A DNA stretch of 64,000 nucleotides, from NCBI GenBank assembly GCA_002256145.1, contig NKIP01000016.1, positions 1 to 64,000 of the forward strand, in the 5' to 3' direction. The stretch comes from Comamonadaceae bacterium PBBC1 (GTDB lineage: Bacteria; Pseudomonadota; Gammaproteobacteria; Burkholderiales; Burkholderiaceae_C). Shown here piece after piece: positions 1-7,667 of this stretch. Within the stretch, counting starts at the first letter, position 1. Each line of letters opens with the position of its first letter. Made by a program: the position numbers and the translations under genes. The notes beneath the pieces are model-generated. The model was not told the DNA's origin. It searched no databases and saw only the letters and a program-made list of their open reading frames with translations.

Positions 1-481
1 AGATTTCGCGGGCTTTTTTCTCGCCGACCACACGCGCCAAAAAGGCGGTGCCGTAGCCGGGATCGACCGAACCCATCTTGGGGCCGACCTGGCCGAAGAT
101 GGCTTTTTCAGAACAGATGGTCAGGTCACAGATCGTGCACAGCACGTTGCCGCCACCGATGGCAAAGCCTTGCACACGGGCGATCACGGGCTTGGGTACA
201 TCGCGGATGGCGGTGTGCAACTCTTCCATGGGCAAGCCGATGGTGCCGCGGCCGTCGTAGTTGCCGTCGTGGGCCGACTGGTCGCCGCCAGTGCAAAAAG
301 CACGCTCGCCCGCACCGGCCAACACGATGCAGCCGATGTCGCGGTCGTAACCGGCCTTGTTCAGGGCCTTGATGATTTCGTCGCAGGTGGTGCCGCGAAA
401 GGCGTTCATCTTCTCGGGGCGGTTGATCGTGATCCAAGCCACGCCGTTGCGGTTTTCGTACAGGATGTCTTCGAATTGCAT
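1..481 (-). CDS. badI: 2-ketocyclohexanecarboxyl-CoA hydrolase BadI (C-terminus cut by window edge)
   Basis: This crotonase-fold enzyme opens the ring of 2-ketocyclohexanecarboxyl-CoA to pimelyl-CoA in cyclohexanecarboxylate degradation. The translation begins MQFEDILYENRNGVAW and carries NRPEKMNAFRG, FCTGGDQS, GLPMEELHTAIRD and FGQVGPKMGSVDPGYG, which follow Rhodopseudomonas BadI as I remember it almost residue for residue. About 160 codons are present and the rest lies beyond position 1. The ATG is at 479-481. It sits 31 bp downstream of badH on the same strand, so the two are probably cotranscribed. General enoyl-CoA hydratase or MenB-like identity is the alternative, but the GGDQS and HDGNYDGRGT stretch favours BadI. 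Confidence 0.9.
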   Translation of the reverse strand, partial: MQFEDILYENRNGVAWITINRPEKMNAFRGTTCDEIIKALNKAGYDRDIGCIVLAGAGERAFCTGGDQSAHDGNYDGRGTIGLPMEELHTAIRDVPKPVIARVQGFAIGGGNVLCTICDLTICSEKAIFGQVGPKMGSVDPGYGTAFLARVVGEKKAREI

Positions 482-512
482 GGGGTTCTCCAAAAGGGTT
501 GAGGTCGGCCGA

Positions 513-1280
513 TCAGCCGTGCATGGTCAAGCCGCCCGACACGCTGATGACCTGGCCGGTGATGAATGCGGCGTCGCCGCTGCTCAGGAAGACGATGGTG
601 CCGGCCAAGTCGTCGGGCTGGCCAATGCGGCCCAGCGGGATGGCCTTTTTGAAGGCGTCCATCAACTTGTCGGGGTTGGCTGCGCCTTCGGCAAAACCGG
701 CCAGCAAGGCGGTGTCGGTCGGGCCGGGGCAGACCACGTTGACGGTGATCTGGTGACGGGCGTGCTCGCGTGCCAGTGTTTTGGACAGAGCGACCAGGCC
801 GCCCTTGCAAGCAGCGTAAACGGCTTCTCCAGACGAGCCGCCACGGGCCGCGTCAGACGCGATGTTGACAATGCGGCCACCGCCACGCGCCACCATGCCG
901 GGCAGCACCGCGTGGTGCATGTGCAGGGCGCCTGTGAGGTTAATGGCGATCAGTTTGTCCCACTCGGCGGGCACAGTCTTGGTGAAGGGCTTGAAGATGT
1001 CCCAGCCGGCGTTGTTGACCAACACGTCAATGGGGCCCAGCTGGCTTTCAGCGGCGGCCACGGCGGCGTCGACTTGGCCTCGGTCGGTGATGTCGCATTG
1101 GAATGCCTCGGCTTTACCGCCGCTGGCGGTGATGCCATCCGCCACTTTTTGGGCGGCCTCAAGGTTCATGTCGAACACCGCGACTTGAGCGCCTTCCTCG
1201 GCAAAGCGCCGACTTGTGGCTCCGCCAATACCGCCACCGCCACCGGTCACAATCGCTGTTTTGCCTTTGAGGTCTTTCAT
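513..1280 (-). CDS. badH: 2-hydroxycyclohexanecarboxyl-CoA dehydrogenase BadH (SDR family)
   Basis: This NAD-dependent short-chain dehydrogenase of 255 residues oxidises 2-hydroxycyclohexanecarboxyl-CoA to the 2-keto compound, the step before BadI. It shows the Rossmann motif TGGGGGIGG near residue 12, the NNAG motif, the catalytic serine in NIASDAA and the YxxxK pair in AVYAACKGG. Stretches such as NNAGWDIFKPFTKT and NLTGALHMHHAVLPGM match Rhodopseudomonas BadH as I recall it. It is transcribed away from the MarR gene at 1413 and leads into badI. A promoter and a palindrome lie upstream. Other genes of the pathway (aliA, aliB, badK) are not in the window and may lie to the left. Confidence 0.9.
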   Translation of the reverse strand: MKDLKGKTAIVTGGGGGIGGATSRRFAEEGAQVAVFDMNLEAAQKVADGITASGGKAEAFQCDITDRGQVDAAVAAAESQLGPIDVLVNNAGWDIFKPFTKTVPAEWDKLIAINLTGALHMHHAVLPGMVARGGGRIVNIASDAARGGSSGEAVYAACKGGLVALSKTLAREHARHQITVNVVCPGPTDTALLAGFAEGAANPDKLMDAFKKAIPLGRIGQPDDLAGTIVFLSSGDAAFITGQVISVSGGLTMHG

Positions 1281-1333
1281 GTTTTCTCCGTGATTTGAAC
1301 TGTGTTTGAGAATTTGGAATGCTGAACATATGA

Positions 1334-1343
1334 CAACATGTTG
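1334..1343. promoter_or_regulatory. palindrome over the badH start site, candidate MarR/BadR operator
   Basis: The perfect 10-bp palindrome CAACATGTTG lies four bases downstream of the predicted badH -10 box, so a bound repressor would cover the transcription start. It sits in the gap between badH and the divergent MarR gene. The assignment to BadR is inference from position. Confidence 0.45.
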
Positions 1344-1347
1344 ACGT

Positions 1348-1377
1348 ATTCTAGGGTTTCCCCAGATTCCTTTTCAA
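1348..1377 (-). promoter_or_regulatory. predicted sigma-70 promoter of badHI
   Basis: Read on the minus strand there is TTGAAA (1372-1377), an 18-bp spacer and TAGAAT (1348-1353). This is about 70 bp before the badH start codon. Confidence 0.45.
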
Positions 1378-1412
1378 GTCTTATTCGTGTTCAATAACCT
1401 ATCGTTTACCCT

Positions 1413-1913
1413 ATGAATCAAACAAAAGACGCCCGCATGGAAATGGCCAATCGAATTTTTTTCAAGCTCTACCAATGTGCCAATATGTTGCATAAAACGG
1501 GCAGTCGTGCGGTGCAAGACGAAGGCCTGACCACGCAGCAATGGGCGGTGTTGGGGGCACTGTCTCGGCCCGAAGCGGCGCAGGGCATGGGCGTGGGTGA
1601 GTTGGCGCGATACCTCATGGTCAGCCGCCAGAACTTGTCGGGTTTGATCACCCGCATGACGCGTGACGGCCACATCGAGATGAGCACCGACGGGCGTGAC
1701 CGACGCTCGCGACTGGTGGTGATGACTGCTTCTGGTCGCCACGTCTGGATGGACCTGGCGCAGCCCAAGATCAAGGCCTATTACGAGCAGGCACTGCAGG
1801 ACTTCTCGATGGGCGACATGGCGCACACGCTGCACTACTTTTTGAAGCTGCTGGACAACATGGAAAAAATTGACCTGGCAGTGCCCGATGAGGATGTGCA
1901 CGCGCAGGAATAG
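1413..1913 (+). CDS. badR: MarR-family transcriptional regulator, BadR type
   Basis: This winged-helix regulator of 166 residues has the MarR core: an N-terminal dimerisation helix, the recognition region MGVGELARYLMVSRQNLSGL (about residues 60-80) and the wing DGRDRRSRLVVMTASG. It is divergent from badHI with a 132-bp shared intergenic region that contains a palindrome. In Rhodopseudomonas a MarR repressor, BadR, controls badHI and relatives in response to a CoA-thioester intermediate. The same role is inferred here from position. It could instead answer to another aromatic acid. Confidence 0.75.
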   Translation: MNQTKDARMEMANRIFFKLYQCANMLHKTGSRAVQDEGLTTQQWAVLGALSRPEAAQGMGVGELARYLMVSRQNLSGLITRMTRDGHIEMSTDGRDRRSRLVVMTASGRHVWMDLAQPKIKAYYEQALQDFSMGDMAHTLHYFLKLLDNMEKIDLAVPDEDVHAQE

Positions 1914-1979
1914 CGTTGCTTGCTGCCCGGCCTTGGCCCATTTTCAGATGGGGTGGTGCCGCGTTCTATACTTGATCAG

Positions 1980-2663
1980 ATGAACCAACCGGTACATTCC
2001 TCAGAGACACCAGCGTCCACGACCACGGGCACCAGCCGCACCAACGACCCGGTCCGCACCATGGCCGAGATCCTGGCCGTGGCCACGCACGAGTTTGCCG
2101 ACAAAGGCCTCACCGGTGCCCGCATCGATTCCATTGCCGCTGCCACGCGCACCAGCAAGCGCATGATCTATTACTACTTCGGCAGCAAGGACGGCTTGTA
2201 CTTGGCGGTGCTGGAAGAGGCTTATCGTCGCATGCGTGCCATCGAGTCGGATTTGCATCTGGACGATTTACCGCCTGTGCAGGCCTTGCAGCGGCTGGTG
2301 GAATTCACCTATGACCACCACCGCGACAACGAAGACTTCATTCGCCTGGTGATGAACGAAAACATCCAGCGCGGGGACTACCTGCGCCAAAGCCAAAGTA
2401 TTCAGGCGCTCAACTCCAATGCCATCCAGTCAGTACAGGCGGTGTACGACCGGGGTGTGGCGCAGGGCGTGTTCAGGGCAGGGCTGGACCCGGTGGACAT
2501 CCACTCGGCGATTTCAGCGTTTACATTTTTCAATGTGTCGAACCGCCACACCTTTGGCGTCATTTTTCAAGACAGAGCCAGCATTGACAAGGCCGACACG
2601 CTCAAGCGTGAGCATGTGGTGGAATTGATCTTGCGGTTTGTAAGCCATTCAATTTCGGCATAA
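1980..2663 (+). CDS. TetR-family transcriptional regulator
   Basis: The protein has 227 residues from the ATG at 1980; an upstream TTG at 1920 is in frame but has no homology-like sequence. An unstructured N-terminus of about 25 residues precedes a typical TetR helix-turn-helix: ILAVATHEFADKGLTGARID, then RTSKRMIYYYFGSKDGLY (about residues 50-68). The C-terminal ligand-binding half is all helical. It stands directly before, and in the same direction as, the TRAP/shikimate-type gene block, so it most likely controls those genes in response to the imported hydroaromatic acid. The effector is unknown. Confidence 0.8.
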   Translation: MNQPVHSSETPASTTTGTSRTNDPVRTMAEILAVATHEFADKGLTGARIDSIAAATRTSKRMIYYYFGSKDGLYLAVLEEAYRRMRAIESDLHLDDLPPVQALQRLVEFTYDHHRDNEDFIRLVMNENIQRGDYLRQSQSIQALNSNAIQSVQAVYDRGVAQGVFRAGLDPVDIHSAISAFTFFNVSNRHTFGVIFQDRASIDKADTLKREHVVELILRFVSHSISA

Positions 2664-2683
2664 CAGCTAGGGTTTTGGTGAGT

Positions 2684-2712
2684 TTGGTCATAAGGGTAAC
2701 CACTGATAATTA
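2684..2712 (+). promoter_or_regulatory. possible promoter of the TRAP transporter operon
   Basis: TTGGTC (2684-2689), a 17-bp spacer and TAATTA (2707-2712) precede dctQ. An imperfect AACT-N4-AGTT symmetry lies just after it. Both boxes are weak matches. Confidence 0.25.
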
Positions 2713-2761
2713 AAAACTAACCAGTTCGTACATTATTGCTAACCCCTTTCAGGAGATATAA

Positions 2762-3295
2762 GTGGTCAAAAAATTCATCGATGGCTATTGCTACTTGCTC
2801 AATTGGGTGATTGCTATAAGCCTGGCCGTGATGGTGGTGCTGGTGTTTGGCAATGTGGTCATGCGCTACGCCTTCAACTCGGGCATCACCTTGTCTGAGG
2901 AGTTGTCGCGCTGGTTGTTTGTGTGGATGACCTTCATGGGCGCAATCGTTGCCTTGAAGGAGCGTGGCCACCTGGGCACGGACATGTTGGTGGGCAAGCT
3001 GGGGCCCGGCGGCAAAAAGTTTTGCTTGGCGCTGTCTTATGCCTTGATGCTTTACATCTGCTGGTTGTTGTTCAGCGGTGCCTACCAGCAAACCCTGATC
3101 AATTGGGACAGCACCAGTGCAGTGATGGAGGTGTCCATGGCCTGGATTTATGCACCTGGTGTGGTGTTTGCGGTGCTGGGTGGCTTGATTTTGCTCACCG
3201 AGTTGTGGCGTTTGCTCTCCGGGCAAATGCGCGATGAAGACTTGGTCATGATCCAAGAGTCCGAAGAGTCGCCCCACGGCGCAGACAAAGCTTAA
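2762..3295 (+). CDS. dctQ: TRAP transporter small permease (DctQ family)
   Basis: This inner-membrane protein of 177 residues has four predicted membrane helices, at about residues 15-35, 48-66, 88-108 and 128-150. It is the small membrane subunit of a sodium-coupled TRAP uptake system. The motif LSEELSRWLFVWMTFMGA is typical of DctQ. The start is GTG at 2762 with a good ribosome site, AGGAGA, a few bases before. It is followed after 17 bp by the large permease and then the binding protein, a complete three-part system. Substrate is inferred from the neighbouring shikimate-type enzymes. Confidence 0.9.
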   Translation: MVKKFIDGYCYLLNWVIAISLAVMVVLVFGNVVMRYAFNSGITLSEELSRWLFVWMTFMGAIVALKERGHLGTDMLVGKLGPGGKKFCLALSYALMLYICWLLFSGAYQQTLINWDSTSAVMEVSMAWIYAPGVVFAVLGGLILLTELWRLLSGQMRDEDLVMIQESEESPHGADKA

Positions 3296-3312
3296 GCGAC
3301 AGGAGCAACGAC

Positions 3313-4590
3313 ATGACGATCGCTATCTTTGTATTTTCTTTGCTCGGGGCCATGGCCATTGGCATCCCGATTGCGTTTTCATTGCTGCTTTGTGGTGTGG
3401 CTTTGATGTGGCACATGGACATGTTCGACGCGCAAATTTTGGCGCAGAACCTGCTCGAAGGATCGAACAGTTTTCCTTTGTTGGCCGTGCCGTTTTTCAT
3501 GTTGGCCGGTGAGGTCATGAATGCGGGCGGCTTGTCACGCCGCATCGTGAACTTTGCCATGGCTTGCGTGGGGCACATCAAAGGCGGTTTGGGCTATGTG
3601 ACCATCATGGCAGCGGTGATCATGGCGGCCCTGTCGGGCTCGGCCGTGGCCGATGCGGCGGCCTTGTCGGCTTTGCTCTTGCCCATGATGGTGGCAGCAG
3701 GCCATGACCGGGCCCGTTCGGCCGGCTTGATCGCCTCGGCTGGCATCATCGCCCCGGTGATTCCGCCCAGCATTGGTTTTGTGATCTTTGGCGTGGCCGG
3801 CAATGTATCCATTTCCAAACTCTTCATGGCCGGCATCGTACCGGGCATCCTGTTGGGCGCTTCGCTCTGGATCACCTGGTGGTGGTTGGCCAGACGCGAA
3901 GTGGTGCAGGTGCCGCCGCGCAAATCCATGGGTGAAATCATGGTGGCCATGCGCCAAGCGACTTGGGCACTGGTGTTGCCCCTGATTGTCGTGTTCGGCC
4001 TGAAGTTTGGGGTCTTCACCCCGACCGAAGCGGCGGTGGTGGCAGCGGTCTATGCCTTGTTCATTTCGACCTTCATTTACCGAGAGCTGGGGCTTAAAGA
4101 CCTGTACCCGCTGTTTGTGAGTTCAGCCAAAACCAGCGCCATCGTGATGTTCTTGGTGGCTGCGGCCATGGTTTCAGCCTGGCTCATCACGGTGGCCAAT
4201 TTGCCCGCGCAGTTGATCGAGCTGTTGCAGCCTTTGCTCGACAGCCCACGCCTGCTGATGCTGACCATCATGGTGATCACCATGGTGGTGGGCACCGCGC
4301 TGGACATGACGCCGACCATTTTGCTGTTGACACCCGTGCTGATGCCCGTGGTCAAGGCAGCGGGCATTGACCCGGTTTACTTTGGCGTGCTGTTCATCAT
4401 CAACAACGCCATCGGCCTGATCACCCCGCCTGTGGGTACGGTGCTCAATGCGGTGGCAGGGGTGGGCAAAATCAGCATGGACGAAGTCACGCGCGGCGTG
4501 ATGCCTTTCATGGTGGCCCAGTTCACCATCATGTTTGCCATGGTGGCGTTTCCGGCTTTGGTCATGGTGCCGGCGCGTTGGTTTTATTGA
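3313..4590 (+). CDS. dctM: TRAP transporter large permease (DctM family)
   Basis: The 425-residue product has about 12 membrane helices and is the transport channel of the TRAP system. Family landmarks visible are PFFMLAGEVMNAGGLSRRIV near residue 60, LSGSAVADAAAL near 105, IIAPVIPPSIGFVIFG near 145 and the C-terminal NNAIGLITPPVGTVL. Length and helices are normal. The ribosome site CAGGAG lies 8 bases before the ATG. It is cotranscribed with dctQ and dctP. Confidence 0.93.
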   Translation: MTIAIFVFSLLGAMAIGIPIAFSLLLCGVALMWHMDMFDAQILAQNLLEGSNSFPLLAVPFFMLAGEVMNAGGLSRRIVNFAMACVGHIKGGLGYVTIMAAVIMAALSGSAVADAAALSALLLPMMVAAGHDRARSAGLIASAGIIAPVIPPSIGFVIFGVAGNVSISKLFMAGIVPGILLGASLWITWWWLARREVVQVPPRKSMGEIMVAMRQATWALVLPLIVVFGLKFGVFTPTEAAVVAAVYALFISTFIYRELGLKDLYPLFVSSAKTSAIVMFLVAAAMVSAWLITVANLPAQLIELLQPLLDSPRLLMLTIMVITMVVGTALDMTPTILLLTPVLMPVVKAAGIDPVYFGVLFIINNAIGLITPPVGTVLNAVAGVGKISMDEVTRGVMPFMVAQFTIMFAMVAFPALVMVPARWFY

Positions 4591-4683
4591 AATTGATTTG
4601 TGGGTGTGGCTGTCTGATCGGGTACGCCTGACAGCCCCCTTTTGATGCACAGCGTACGTCCTTCTTTTTTCTGGAGACAACTC

Positions 4684-5715
4684 ATGAAACGTGTATTCAT
4701 CCAATCCCTGATCGCCACCGTGGCGCTGGCCGCCATGGGTGTGGCTTCGGCCCAAGACAAAACCATCAAGTTCGCCAACCAGAACGCAGCGGGTCACCCC
4801 ATCGTGCTGGGCATGGAAAAATTCAAGGAAATCGTCGAGAAAAACTCCGGCGGAAAAATCAAGGTCAACGTGTTCCCCGGTGGTGCCTTGGGCAGCGACC
4901 AAGCCAACGTGTCGGCCATTCAGGGCGGTACTTTGGAAATGGCGTCGATGAACTCGGGCATCTTTGCTGCGCAGGTCAAGGAATTCGCGATTTTTGACTT
5001 CCCCTTCATGTTCGGCACAGGCAAAGAAGCCGACGCGGCTGTGGACGGTGCTTTCGGTAAAAAGCTGCACGCCAAACTGGAAGAAAAGGGCATGATCGGT
5101 CTGGCTTATTACGAGCTGGGTTTTCGCAACATCACCAACAGCAAGCGCGCCATCAACAAAGTGGAAGACCTGGAAGGCCTGAAGTTGCGCGTGATCCCCA
5201 ACCCGATCAACGTGGACTGGGTCAAGGCTTTGGGTGCCAACCCCACACCGCTGCCATTCCCTGAGCTGTACGCCGCGCTGGAACAAAAAGCCGTGGACGG
5301 CCAGGAAAACCCCGTGGCCACCATCAACGGTGCCAAGTTGTACGAAGTGCAAAAACACTTGGCTTTGACTGGCCACCAGTACAACCCCCAGTCGGTCATC
5401 ATCAGCAAAAAGTTCTGGGACAAGTTGTCGTCTGCCGAGAAGAAAATCGTGGCCGACGCCGCGACCGAATCGGCCAAGTTCCAACGTGAAAAGGCCCGTG
5501 CTCTGGAAGCCAGCATCACCGACAATTTGAAGAAGAACGGCATGCAAGTGACCCAGTTGCCAGAAGCCGAAATGGCCAAGTTGCGCGACAAAATGCGCCC
5601 TGTGACCGCCAAGTACGGCGTCACGGTGGGTCAGGACCTGGTCAAGGAACTGCAAGCTGAAATCGACAAGGTGCGCACTGCAGCGGCAGCGCCTGCCAAG
5701 AAGTCGGGCAAGTAA
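4684..5715 (+). CDS. dctP: TRAP transporter periplasmic solute-binding protein (DctP family)
   Basis: The start at 4684 gives a clear signal peptide, MKRVFIQSLIATVALAAMGV, cleaved after ASA before QDK, and has TCTGGAGA upstream. The mature protein is a DctP-type receptor: FKEIVEKNSGGKIKVNVFPGGALG, FPFMFGTGKEADA, GLKLRVIPNPINVDWVKALG and YAALEQKAVDGQENP are family signatures. The arginine in KLRVIP normally binds the substrate carboxylate, which fits an acid substrate. A lysine/alanine tail ends the protein. The gene lies 93 bp after dctM and is followed by a strong hairpin. Confidence 0.92.
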   Translation: MKRVFIQSLIATVALAAMGVASAQDKTIKFANQNAAGHPIVLGMEKFKEIVEKNSGGKIKVNVFPGGALGSDQANVSAIQGGTLEMASMNSGIFAAQVKEFAIFDFPFMFGTGKEADAAVDGAFGKKLHAKLEEKGMIGLAYYELGFRNITNSKRAINKVEDLEGLKLRVIPNPINVDWVKALGANPTPLPFPELYAALEQKAVDGQENPVATINGAKLYEVQKHLALTGHQYNPQSVIISKKFWDKLSSAEKKIVADAATESAKFQREKARALEASITDNLKKNGMQVTQLPEAEMAKLRDKMRPVTAKYGVTVGQDLVKELQAEIDKVRTAAAAPAKKSGK

Positions 5716-5727
5716 TTGCACCGTTAA

Positions 5728-5755
5728 AGGCTTGACCGCGTGTGCGGTCAAGCCT
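5728..5755 (+). terminator. 12-bp perfect hairpin after dctP
   Basis: AGGCTTGACCGC and GCGGTCAAGCCT are exact inverted copies around a GTGT loop. No T-run follows, so it may protect the 3' end of the transporter mRNA or attenuate transcription rather than terminate it fully. Confidence 0.55.
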
Positions 5756-5812
5756 GGCCCGCAGCTTTGAGCCTTGACGCGGTCTGAGTTACTTTCAATC
5801 CTCTCCCATTCC

Positions 5813-6646
5813 ATGATCAACGGCCACACCGAAATCATCGCCCACATTGGCTACCCGACCCATACCTTCAAGTCGCCGATGATTTACAACCCGTATTTCG
5901 AATCTGCGGGCATCAATGCGGTGGTGGTGCCCATGGGCTGCAAACCCGAAAACTACCCCCTGTTCCTCAAGTCGGTGTTCACGCTGGAAAACATCCGGGG
6001 CGCCTTGATCACCATGCCGCACAAAGTCACCACAGTGGGATTGCTCGATGAAGTCACGGCCACCGTGCGCGTGGCCGGGGCTTGTAATGCGGTCAAGCGT
6101 TTGGCCGATGGACGCTTGGTGGGTGACATGTTTGACGGCGCTGGTTTTGTGCGCGGTGTGCAGCGCAAGGGCTTTGATGTGACCGGCAAACGCGTGTTGG
6201 TCGTGGGCACGGGCGGCGTGGGCTGTGCGATTGCCGCTTCTTTGGCGGGCGCAGGCATCGCTGCCATCAGCTTGTTTGATGTGAACACGTCAGGCTGCCT
6301 GGCACTGGCCAAGCGTTTGAAAGACCACTACCCCCAAATTGACGTGCGCACTGGCTCGAATGACCCGGCTGAACATGACCTGGTGGTCAATGCCACGCCC
6401 ATGGGCATGAACGAGGGCGACCCGCTGCCCATGGATGTGTCGCGCTTGTCACCACACACCTTTGTGGGCGAAGTGGTGATGAAAACCGAAACCACCGCTT
6501 TTTTGGCCGCAGCCCAGGCACGCGGCTGCCGCACCCAGGTGGGCACCGACATGCTGTATGAACAGATTCCGGCCTATCTGGAATATTTTGGTTTGCCCAC
6601 CACCACCGCCGATGTGCTGCGAAGTGGTGCCAAGCTGAGTTACTGA
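5813..6646 (+). CDS. shikimate dehydrogenase-like oxidoreductase (AroE/QuiB family)
   Basis: The product of 277 residues (ATG at 5813) has the substrate domain first and a Rossmann domain with VVGTGGVGCAIAASLAGAG near residue 130. The catalytic lysine is present in ITMPHK and the aspartate in MFDGAGF. The usual G-x-P-x-x-H-S-x-S-P motif reads GYPTHTFKSPMIYN by eye, so the first substrate-binding serine appears to be phenylalanine. This argues for a catabolic paralogue with altered substrate rather than the biosynthetic AroE. Placed after a TRAP importer and before a dehydroshikimate-dehydratase-like gene, it probably oxidises a shikimate-like ring acid. Confidence 0.8.
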   Translation: MINGHTEIIAHIGYPTHTFKSPMIYNPYFESAGINAVVVPMGCKPENYPLFLKSVFTLENIRGALITMPHKVTTVGLLDEVTATVRVAGACNAVKRLADGRLVGDMFDGAGFVRGVQRKGFDVTGKRVLVVGTGGVGCAIAASLAGAGIAAISLFDVNTSGCLALAKRLKDHYPQIDVRTGSNDPAEHDLVVNATPMGMNEGDPLPMDVSRLSPHTFVGEVVMKTETTAFLAAAQARGCRTQVGTDMLYEQIPAYLEYFGLPTTTADVLRSGAKLSY

Positions 6647-6688
6647 ATTTGTTTTGCTCACCGCCATGGCGAATGAACTGAACCTCTT

Positions 6689-6764
6689 TTTGTAGGAGCC
6701 CACCCCGTGGGCGATGGGTGTGGCACACGCCCAAAAAACCATCGCCCACAGGGGTGTCTACAAA
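6689..6764. repeat. REP-like hairpin element, copy 1
   Basis: A 76-bp imperfect inverted repeat begins TTTGTAG and ends CTACAAA, with inner arms CACCCC/GGGGTG and TGGGCGATGG/CCATCGCCCA. Its left half, from TTTGTAGGAGC to GTGGCACACGC, is almost identical to the element at 31.2 kb. It ends 19 bp before the start of the VOC gene. Confidence 0.8.
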
Positions 6765-6783
6765 TTGAAACTGGAGCGACGAG

Positions 6784-7659
6784 ATGACCTTGAACAAAGT
6801 TGACCGCGAAGCCGTGCCCGACATGCCCAACCGTTTGGGCATTGCAGGCATTGAATTCATCGAATACGCCACCAGCCGACCACAGGCACTGGGTCAGGTG
6901 CTCGAAAACATGGGCTTTCGCCCAGTGGCCAGGCACCGCTCGCGTGAGGTGACGCTCTACCGCCAAGGCACGATGAACCTGGTGGTGAATGCCAGCCTCG
7001 ACGATGCCCGTGTGAGCAGCACGGTGGACGGTCAGCCCGTGATTTCGGCCGTCGCCTTTCGGGTCCAGGACGCCTTGAAGGCGCACACCCGGTGTCTGGA
7101 TTTGGGGGCTTGGAGCGTGGGCAGCCATGCGCAGGCCATGGAGTTGCACATTCCGGCCATCCATGGCCCGGGTGGCAGCCGCTTTTACTTTGTGGACCGT
7201 TGGCAAGAGTTCTCGATTTACGACATCGATTTCAAACCCATTCCCACAGTGGACCCGAACCCACCTGCTTTGTCGGGCATGCGTTACTTTGGGGTGGTGC
7301 AGTACATCGGTGCAGCTCGCAGCGCCGACTGGCAGACTTATTACGAACACATGTTTGACTTCAGCGGCATTCCCGATGAAGAGCGCTTTGGCATCCTGCC
7401 CAAGGGCAAGCTCATGAAAAGCCCCTGCGGCACTTTCTTGTGGCAACTCATTGAGCCTGAGCCCTGGATGGATGCCGACGACAGCCCTGAGCGTTTGCAG
7501 CGCATTGGTTTGGGTGTCCCCGATGTGGGTCAAGCCGTGGCCGCGCTCAAGGCCCGTGGTATGGAATTTGTCGAGTCCACCCGATTGCACCCGGAAGACC
7601 GTGGTGCGCTCACCCGTGCCACTTTGGGCTCGGTGGCTTTTGAACTTGTTGGCCAGTGA
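6784..7659 (+). CDS. VOC-family protein resembling 4-hydroxyphenylpyruvate dioxygenase
   Basis: This 291-residue protein has two VOC modules laid out as in HPPD: an N-terminal half starting AGIEFIEYATSR and a C-terminal half starting SGMRYFGVVQYIG. In fused QuiC enzymes of Pseudomonas an HPPD-like domain follows the 3-dehydroshikimate dehydratase domain. Here it is a separate gene in front. By eye the metal ligands are degraded: the first His position reads Gly (YFGVVQ) and the second reads Arg (LQRIGL), while the final Glu in AFELV remains. An iron dioxygenase role is therefore doubtful, and a partner of the next enzyme is a fair guess. Its stop overlaps an in-frame GTG of the next gene. Confidence 0.75.
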   Translation: MTLNKVDREAVPDMPNRLGIAGIEFIEYATSRPQALGQVLENMGFRPVARHRSREVTLYRQGTMNLVVNASLDDARVSSTVDGQPVISAVAFRVQDALKAHTRCLDLGAWSVGSHAQAMELHIPAIHGPGGSRFYFVDRWQEFSIYDIDFKPIPTVDPNPPALSGMRYFGVVQYIGAARSADWQTYYEHMFDFSGIPDEERFGILPKGKLMKSPCGTFLWQLIEPEPWMDADDSPERLQRIGLGVPDVGQAVAALKARGMEFVESTRLHPEDRGALTRATLGSVAFELVGQ

Positions 7660-7667
7660 GGCAGCGC

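Noticed and set aside
4174-5847. A 557-codon open frame on the minus strand opposite dctM/dctP
   Set aside because: It is rich in His, Gln and Arg, and covers two confidently assigned transporter genes on the other strand.
6689-6764. Insertion-sequence remnant
   Set aside because: The element is a short hairpin with no transposase remnant; recurrence of the same ends at two other loci fits REP-like repeats better.
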